Below are positions 58,920 to 64,000 of a stretch of DNA of 64,000 nt, in pieces. Origin of the DNA: Vibrio sp. B1FLJ16. Its GTDB lineage: Bacteria > Pseudomonadota > Gammaproteobacteria > Enterobacterales > Vibrionaceae. How positions within the stretch are numbered: position 1 is the stretch's first letter; each line of letters starts with the position of its first letter. Made by a program: the position numbers and the translations under genes. The stretch is taken from the NCBI RefSeq assembly GCF_905175385.1, contig NZ_HG992750.1, positions 806,001-870,000 on the forward strand, in the 5' to 3' direction. A model generated the notes under the pieces. It saw nothing but the letters and a program-made list of their open reading frames with translations, was not told the DNA's origin and made no database searches.

Positions 58920-58933
58920 TTTCCTATAGTGAA
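58920..58933. promoter_or_regulatory. CTATAG operator-like site upstream of gcvT
   Basis: TTTCCTATAGTGAA shares nine of its first bases with the site at 58146-58159 and the core with 58218-58227. It is 225 bases before gcvT and just after the regulator gene. Confidence 0.45.
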
Positions 58934-58970
58934 GGCAAACGATTGCTATTGATCGGAAATCAGTTAAAAT

Positions 58971-59013
58971 GGCGCTCTGTTGATGATATATCAATCAATT
59001 TAGCGCCTTTTTT
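58971..59013 (+). terminator. Terminator or attenuator before gcvT
   Basis: GGCGCT (58971-58976) and AGCGCC (59002-59007), followed by six T, with an inner hairpin TTGAT/ATCAA. It ends the regulator transcript; if the gcvT promoter lies upstream, at the CTATAG site, it would act as an attenuator. Confidence 0.75.
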
Positions 59014-59155
59014 ATGCGCTTTAATGTGATTGAAATGTTAAAAGTCACACTTTTGAAAGCTGACAGTCGTCTTGTTCGTGCAAAATTAGAGTAAGCGTGT
59101 TTATTATTGGAAACACACCGACATCATCCTCGGGTCTATCTAAACGGAGACGAAA

Positions 59156-60274
59156 ATGACTCAAGAACTTCTTAAAACACCACTGCATGCACTTCATGTT
59201 GAAGTTGGCGCAAAGATGGTCCCGTTCGCGGGTTACGATATGCCAGTTCAGTACCCACTAGGCGTTAAAAAGGAACACTTACACACTCGTGATGCCGCTG
59301 GTCTGTTTGATGTTTCTCACATGGGTCAACTTCGTTTGATTGGTGAGGGCGCAGCAGCATTCCTGGAGACATTGGTTCCTGTAGATATTATCGATCTTCC
59401 TCAAGGTAACCAACGCTACGCTTTCTTCACCAATGAGCAAGGCGGAATCATGGATGACCTGATGGTAGCGAATCTTGGCGATCATCTGTTCGTTGTTGTA
59501 AACGCGGCTTGTAAAGATCAGGACATCAACCATCTTAAAACTCACCTGCCTGCAGGTGTAGAGCTGGAAGTGATTGAAGATCGCGCACTGCTTGCTCTTC
59601 AAGGGCCAAAAGCGGCAGAAGTACTTAAGCGTTTTAACGCTGAAGTAGCGGATATGCTGTTTATGGACGTGAAGAAGTTAGAAATCTCAGGTGTCGAATG
59701 TATTGTCAGCCGCAGTGGTTACACTGGCGAAGATGGTTACGAAATCTCGGTACCTAACACTCATGCGGAAGAGCTGGCACGTAAGCTAACTGTAGAATCT
59801 GAAGTAGAGTGGATCGGCCTTGGCGCACGTGATTCATTACGTCTCGAATGTGGCCTTTGCCTGTACGGTCACGACTTGGATACAACAACGACACCAGTTG
59901 AAGCTAGTCTGCTATGGGGCATCCAAAAAGTTCGTCGCGCGGGCGGTGAGCGTGAAGGTGGTTTCCCTGGTGCTGACGTTATTCTTAAGCAAATTGAAAG
60001 CAAAGATGTTGCACGCAAACGTGTTGGCCTAGTTGGTCAGACAAAAGCACCTGTTCGTGAAGGCGTTGAACTGTTTGATGCTGACGGAAATCAGATCGGT
60101 GTAGTTACCAGTGGTACTGCAGGTCCGAATGCAGGCAAACCGGTTTCTATGGGTTATGTTCGCGCAGACCTTGCGGCTATCGGTACTGAGCTTTTTGCAG
60201 AAGTACGCGGTAAAATGCTACCTATGACAGTAGAAAAAATGCCATTCGTACCTCAACGCTACTATCGTGGTTAA
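59156..60274 (+). CDS. gcvT: Glycine cleavage system T protein (aminomethyltransferase)
   Basis: A 372-residue tetrahydrofolate-dependent aminomethyltransferase releasing ammonia and methylene-tetrahydrofolate from aminomethyl-GcvH. Conserved parts are VPFAGYDMPVQYP, GLFDVSHMGQ, SRSGYTGEDGYEI and LGARDSLRLECGLCLYG. ACGGAGACG precedes the ATG. It lies apart from glyA-gcvH-gcvP on the other strand, with the XRE regulator between, an arrangement seen in Vibrio chromosome-2 clusters as I recall. A strong terminator follows. Confidence 0.95.
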   Translation: MTQELLKTPLHALHVEVGAKMVPFAGYDMPVQYPLGVKKEHLHTRDAAGLFDVSHMGQLRLIGEGAAAFLETLVPVDIIDLPQGNQRYAFFTNEQGGIMDDLMVANLGDHLFVVVNAACKDQDINHLKTHLPAGVELEVIEDRALLALQGPKAAEVLKRFNAEVADMLFMDVKKLEISGVECIVSRSGYTGEDGYEISVPNTHAEELARKLTVESEVEWIGLGARDSLRLECGLCLYGHDLDTTTTPVEASLLWGIQKVRRAGGEREGGFPGADVILKQIESKDVARKRVGLVGQTKAPVREGVELFDADGNQIGVVTSGTAGPNAGKPVSMGYVRADLAAIGTELFAEVRGKMLPMTVEKMPFVPQRYYRG

Positions 60275-60334
60275 TTAGCGCGCTGTTAAGTGAAGCGTGG
60301 GTAAGTAAAGCGCGCTTCGTGAAGGTTTTACTAA

Positions 60335-60365
60335 AATGCCGGGCTATTTAGCCCGGCATTTTTTA
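60335..60365. terminator. Intrinsic terminator after gcvT
   Basis: AATGCCGGGCT (60335-60345), loop ATTT, AGCCCGGCATT (60350-60360) followed by T5. It separates gcvT from the convergent TetR gene. Confidence 0.9.
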
Positions 60366-60424
60366 TAGTTTTGAATTTATATGCTATCTATGCTGTCAAG
60401 TTTTTAGGCCAAGATATCAATGAA

Positions 60425-61150
60425 TTAGCTGACGGCACTATCGATAGTACAACACATGTCAATTACGATATCTTCCAGTTTCTCTGGATGGATCATTTCT
60501 TCTTTCGCAATGTTGAACTGACTTGCCACAATTGTGTTAAACAACTCCCAATGTTTGATCAGCATACGTTCTTTATTATCAGCTATATCAGGCCAAGTTT
60601 GCTGCATCATTGGCGCTAAGCTAACAGCCCCATGTGCGAAAAGCAGCATTTGCCATTTTGATTCCCAATGATCAATTTGCGCGTCTGGGTATTCTTTGTT
60701 GTAGAGTTCAAAAATACCTGAAAATACGGATGCAAACTTTTCTTTAGACTTTACGAAGTAATCAAACAGGGGTTCGTTACCTTCACGAATTGAATCTGCG
60801 ATGATCTGTATAGGGTGCGGGTTAACTAAAGCAAATGCCAGCATGCGGACCATAAACAGGTAAATCTTTTTGTTTGAAGGCGTATCTTCCGGCATTTGGT
60901 TGATGAGTTCGGCCATGTAGTCCTGCATGTACTCGTCCATGGTGTCACTCACCGCTTGCCAGATTTTTTCTTTGCTGCCGAAGTGGTGGCGAATCAAACT
61001 ATGTGAAACACCGGCTTTTTCACTGATGTTTCTGAGCGAGACGCGAGAAAAACCAAGTTCACAAAACATATCTGCTGCCACTTTGAGAATGACGCATTTT
61101 GTGTGTTCTGCTGCTTCAGCACTTCGTCTGCCTTGCTTTCTTTCACTCAT
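60425..61150 (-). CDS. TetR-family regulator of an RND pump
   Basis: A 241-residue repressor. Its helix-turn-helix reads FSRVSLRNISEKAGVSHSLIRHHFGSK split over about 34-60; the long C-terminal ligand domain has many methionines and aromatic residues, as in drug-sensing AcrR/VexR relatives. It is divergent from a MFP-MFP-RND pump operon; an extended palindrome at 61266-61291 overlaps the pump promoter and is the likely operator. It is expected to repress the pump and to be released by pump substrates, by analogy. Confidence 0.88.
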   Translation of the reverse strand: MSERKQGRRSAEAAEHTKCVILKVAADMFCELGFSRVSLRNISEKAGVSHSLIRHHFGSKEKIWQAVSDTMDEYMQDYMAELINQMPEDTPSNKKIYLFMVRMLAFALVNPHPIQIIADSIREGNEPLFDYFVKSKEKFASVFSGIFELYNKEYPDAQIDHWESKWQMLLFAHGAVSLAPMMQQTWPDIADNKERMLIKHWELFNTIVASQFNIAKEEMIHPEKLEDIVIDMCCTIDSAVS

Positions 61151-61265
61151 AGTTCGAAGTTATCCCGAATAATAATCAACGCGTTACTTTTACCAGAACT
61201 GTGCCTATTTGACTAATTTATTTATTACACGTATGGAAAATATATTGATCTATCTCAATTTCCAA

Positions 61266-61291
61266 ATATACTGCACGAGTGTGTAGTATAT
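61266..61291. promoter_or_regulatory. TetR operator at the pump promoter
   Basis: Half site ATATACTGCAC (61266-61276) and its reverse complement in GTGTAGTATAT (61281-61291) match at ten of eleven positions around a GAGT spacer. It lies between the divergent regulator and the pump operon, close to the translation start of the first pump gene. Confidence 0.7.
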
Positions 61292-61309
61292 TTGCTTATG
61301 GAGAAAACG

Positions 61310-62383
61310 GTGCGTAAACAAAATTTAAAACGCACTTTGGTTGGTGCTGCTGTGACGTTGAGTCTTGCTGGTGTGCTAACCGGGTGTAACAAGGCTGTAT
61401 CAGAGCCACTAGAGACTTTGGTCAAACCGGTAAAACTACTGGCAGTCAAAGATCTGTCTGTTGAAGATTCTGATGCCTTTCTTGCACGGATTGATGCAAC
61501 GCACCGTGCACAGCTTTCTTTTCAGGTTAGTGGAGAAATCGAGCAGTTGTTAGTCCGAATGGGCCATGAGGTTAAAGAAGGCGACGTATTAGCCACATTA
61601 GATCCTAAAGACCTCCAACTGGCTTTAGATTCCGCCCAGGCACAATATGCACTGGCTAAAACTAAATGGCAGCGTGCGAAGAGTTTACATAGTAAGAAGC
61701 TCATCAGTACCGACGAGTATGATCAACAAGAAACGCAGTATAAAGCGGCTTTAGCCAGCCTTGAGCAGGCAAAAACTGACCTGAGTTACACAAAAATACA
61801 AGCACCTTTTGATGGCGTAGTTTCTTACACCTACGTAAAACCTTTCCAGGTGGTTGGTGAAAAGCAGGAAATCTTAAACCTTATCGACAACACTTCGCTG
61901 GATGTCTCTTTTACGTTACCTGTAACTTATGCCGAATCTGTTTCACTTTCTTCTCTTCAAAATGCTGATATGTGGGTAACGATGGACAGCGAACCGGGTA
62001 AGCGAATACCGGGCACTTTCAAAGAGATTTCTACTCAGCCTAATACAGACACCAACAGCTATGAAGCCATCGTGACCATTACGCGTCCTTCTGATCGTAA
62101 TTTGCTTACTGGTATGACAGGGCAGGTGCACATTGCGAAGCAGGATGTGTCTGATGTTCAAACATTGCCGGAGTCTGCATGGGTGAATAAAGAGAGTAAA
62201 AAAGGTCAAGTCTGGGTGATGGACGGAAAAACTCAGAAAGTACAAAAGGTGACCGTGTCATTAAACGATGCTGGAGGTGTTGAGTCTGGTTTAGATAAGG
62301 ATGATTACGTGGTGATTGCAGGTGTTGAACGTCTGGCAGAAGGCCAGGTTGTAAAAGCCTGGGTTAGGGAGGGGGGCATTTAA
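61310..62383 (+). CDS. RND efflux membrane-fusion lipoprotein (1)
   Basis: About 357 residues. A lipoprotein signal with lipobox LTGC (about residue 26) anchors it in the inner membrane. The HlyD-like core includes a lipoyl half-motif (LSFQVSGEIEQLLVRMGHEV), an alpha-helical hairpin (about 95-155) and beta-barrel. It links inner-membrane pump and outer-membrane channel. I prefer GTG 61310, with GGAG six bases upstream; ATG 61298 and TTG 61292 are in the same frame. The stop overlaps the next gene by one base. Confidence 0.9.
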   Translation: MRKQNLKRTLVGAAVTLSLAGVLTGCNKAVSEPLETLVKPVKLLAVKDLSVEDSDAFLARIDATHRAQLSFQVSGEIEQLLVRMGHEVKEGDVLATLDPKDLQLALDSAQAQYALAKTKWQRAKSLHSKKLISTDEYDQQETQYKAALASLEQAKTDLSYTKIQAPFDGVVSYTYVKPFQVVGEKQEILNLIDNTSLDVSFTLPVTYAESVSLSSLQNADMWVTMDSEPGKRIPGTFKEISTQPNTDTNSYEAIVTITRPSDRNLLTGMTGQVHIAKQDVSDVQTLPESAWVNKESKKGQVWVMDGKTQKVQKVTVSLNDAGGVESGLDKDDYVVIAGVERLAEGQVVKAWVREGGI

Positions 62384-63444
62384 TGAAACGTTCATTGTTT
62401 ACGATTTCAGCGATATCCCTAGCTTTACTTACCGGATGTCAAGGTGATAACCAAGAGGCTACTGACCACCCGCTTTATGTTTCTACAGTATCGGTCGATT
62501 CGCCTGTAAAGAGCCAGTTTCGTGGATTTAAAGGCCTTGTTGTCCCGGCAGAGCAGACACCGATTGCATTTCGTCGCGCAGGTGAGATTCAGCACGTGCT
62601 TGTTAAATCGGGGGACGTGGTCAAGCAAGGTCAGATGCTGGCAAAGCTTGATGATAGCAAAGAGAAGCAAGCTGTGAACGATGCAGAAGCGCAATACAAC
62701 TTAGCCATACGTCAATTGAAGCGTGGCGAAGAGCTGCATGAACGCCAGATGATCTCGAAAGCGGAACTAGATGAACTCACCGCCAATAAAGAGCTGGCAG
62801 AAGCGAACTTTCACAGCGCGACCAACCAGTTAAACTATACCCGCCTGTTTGCACCATTTTCAGGCAAGGTCTCTGACGTTTTCAAAGAGCGTTTTGAGCG
62901 TGTTGCCGCAGGCGAGTCAGTACTCGAACTGTATCAAAACAATTTGGTTTATGTACGTATTGAACTGTCGGATAACGTGCTGGCGCAAGTGAATCCGAAT
63001 TCAGAAAACATGAGCTACAAACCTCGTGCGACATTTTCGGGCGTTACAAACAGCTATTCACTCGATTACCTGGAACATACGAGTGAGCCTAACGCTGAGA
63101 CGCAAACTTACGAACTTTATTTAACGATGCCTCAGCCAGAAAAAGAAATTCTGCCTGGTACGAGTGTCAGCGTGATGGTCGACATGGTTGAAGCCGGTAT
63201 CAGTTCCATTTACGGTTACAAGATTCCTGTGACTGCACTTCAGGCAGGAAGTGAGAGTCATGCATTTTCTGTATGGAAGATAAACGGTGATGTTGTCACT
63301 GAAGTACCGGTAAATATTTCTCAGGTTAACGGAGAAGGTGCGATTGTCTCATCGGGTATTAACCAGGGGGACGTGTTGGTTAACTCAAACCTTCGTAAGT
63401 TACGCGAAGGCAAACATGTGGAAGTTGTGGAGAAGGGACAATAA
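62383..63444 (+). CDS. RND efflux membrane-fusion lipoprotein (2)
   Basis: 353 residues, also a lipoprotein with lipobox LTGC near residue 19 (MKRSLFTISAISLALLTGC). The same HlyD architecture is visible (FRRAGEIQHVLVKSGDVVKQ, long hairpin with ERQMISKAELDELTA, barrel). It is related to, but clearly different from, the preceding adaptor, so the operon has two adaptors for one pump. It starts in the overlapping TAATG of the first and ends in TAATG with the pump gene. Confidence 0.9.
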   Translation: MKRSLFTISAISLALLTGCQGDNQEATDHPLYVSTVSVDSPVKSQFRGFKGLVVPAEQTPIAFRRAGEIQHVLVKSGDVVKQGQMLAKLDDSKEKQAVNDAEAQYNLAIRQLKRGEELHERQMISKAELDELTANKELAEANFHSATNQLNYTRLFAPFSGKVSDVFKERFERVAAGESVLELYQNNLVYVRIELSDNVLAQVNPNSENMSYKPRATFSGVTNSYSLDYLEHTSEPNAETQTYELYLTMPQPEKEILPGTSVSVMVDMVEAGISSIYGYKIPVTALQAGSESHAFSVWKINGDVVTEVPVNISQVNGEGAIVSSGINQGDVLVNSNLRKLREGKHVEVVEKGQ

Positions 63445-64000
63445 TGAACATTGCTGAGTATTCCATAAAAAACAGAGTCATCAGTTGGCTGTTCATTGTT
63501 ATTCTTGCCATTGGTGGTGTTACGTCATTTCTTGAACTCGGAAGACTGGAAGACCCTGCTTTCACCATCAAAGATGCGATGATTGTAGCCACGTATCCAG
63601 GAGCGACGTCTAAGGAAGTTGAAGAAGAGCTCACGTATCCGCTAGAAAAGGAAATTCGAAAGCTGCCGTACATCGACAATATTACGTCCACGTCGTCGGA
63701 TGGTATGTCGCAAATCATGGTGAGCATGAAAATGGACTACGGTCCTGACGAGTTACCGCAAATCTGGGATGAAATGCGACGTCAAATCAATGATCTACGA
63801 CCAAACTTTCCGCAAGGTGTGCAATCTCTTCAGATCATAGATGACTTTGGTGATGTTTATGGTGTGATGTTGATGCTGACGGGAGACGATTATAACTACG
63901 TTGAGCTTAAGCGCTACGCAGATCACCTGACTCGTGAGCTGGAGTTAGTCGACGGTGTCGGAAAAGTGGATGTTGCTGGTGATCAACAGGAAATGCTGTT
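63444..64000 (+). CDS. RND efflux transporter (AcrB/VexB-like), N-terminal part
   Basis: The first 185 residues of an RND pump, the rest lies past the window. The start ATG overlaps the previous stop. The N-terminal cytoplasmic/first transmembrane segment (YSIKNRVISWLFIVILAIGG), GRLEDPAFTIKDAMIVATYP and EEELTYPLEKEIRKL are typical of the heavy-drug/HAE1-like branch. It exports drugs, bile salts or similar using the proton motive force, together with the two adaptor lipoproteins and an outer-membrane channel that is not in view. Confidence 0.93.
   Translation, partial: MNIAEYSIKNRVISWLFIVILAIGGVTSFLELGRLEDPAFTIKDAMIVATYPGATSKEVEEELTYPLEKEIRKLPYIDNITSTSSDGMSQIMVSMKMDYGPDELPQIWDEMRRQINDLRPNFPQGVQSLQIIDDFGDVYGVMLMLTGDDYNYVELKRYADHLTRELELVDGVGKVDVAGDQQEML

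Overview
The window looks like a chromosome segment of a marine gammaproteobacterium, most likely a Vibrio. The evidence is family-level recognition of many genes (an ETF-QO, a Bkd-type dehydrogenase, the glyA-gcvH-gcvP/gcvT cluster, a vex-like RND pump), moderate GC and Vibrio-like inverted-repeat elements. No rRNA, tRNA, CRISPR array, transposase or integrase was seen.

Layout. 1-3.7 kb: start of an acetate--CoA ligase, three small hypothetical genes and a PAS/GGDEF/EAL phosphodiesterase. 3.7-11.5 kb: a sugar or carbonyl metabolism cluster with a UPF0303 protein, a YdgJ-like oxidoreductase, two DeoR-family regulators, fructose-6-phosphate aldolase, and a glycyl-radical activase with its glycyl-radical enzyme, which carries two frameshifts. 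Related palindromes mark likely operators. 11.5-14.4 kb: a large ACP/acyl-AMP ligase/acyltransferase fusion. 14.6-25 kb: an island of about 10 kb holding a Lon-family protease, a nine-function N-type ATPase operon (atpDCQBEFAG, no atpR) and a tandem universal-stress protein. It is bracketed by direct repeats of the 3' end of the ETF-QO gene, 55 bp of which are identical. 25-30 kb: ETF-QO and a branched-chain 2-oxoacid dehydrogenase operon. 30-36 kb: small unlinked genes (DOPA-dioxygenase-like, YegD-like Hsp70, PCuAC copper chaperone and others).

36-49 kb is a nitrate assimilation regulon: nasA-cobA-ybiB, a YghX-like hydrolase, a NasT-type ANTAR antiterminator, and nrtABD-nirBD. Upstream of both nasA and nrtA the sequence shows the same order of elements: an NtrC-like dyad, then 72 bp later a sigma-54 -24/-12 promoter, then two hairpins (the second with a hexaloop of A at position 1 and G at position 4) that overlap an intrinsic terminator. 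This suggests a double gate, nitrogen limitation through NtrC/sigma-54 and nitrate through NasT antitermination.

49-53 kb: ilvE, a TetR-PPC pair divergent from a glutathione transferase, and small genes. 53-60 kb: glycine cleavage and serine hydroxymethyltransferase genes around an XRE-cupin regulator, with CTATAG-centred palindromes as likely operators. gcvP is split by a frameshift exactly at the boundary between its PA and PB halves. 60-64 kb: a TetR repressor with a near-perfect operator ahead of two membrane-fusion lipoproteins and an RND pump that runs off the window.

Three single-base deletions (two in the glycyl-radical enzyme, one in gcvP) may be genuine or may be sequencing errors; the window alone cannot tell.
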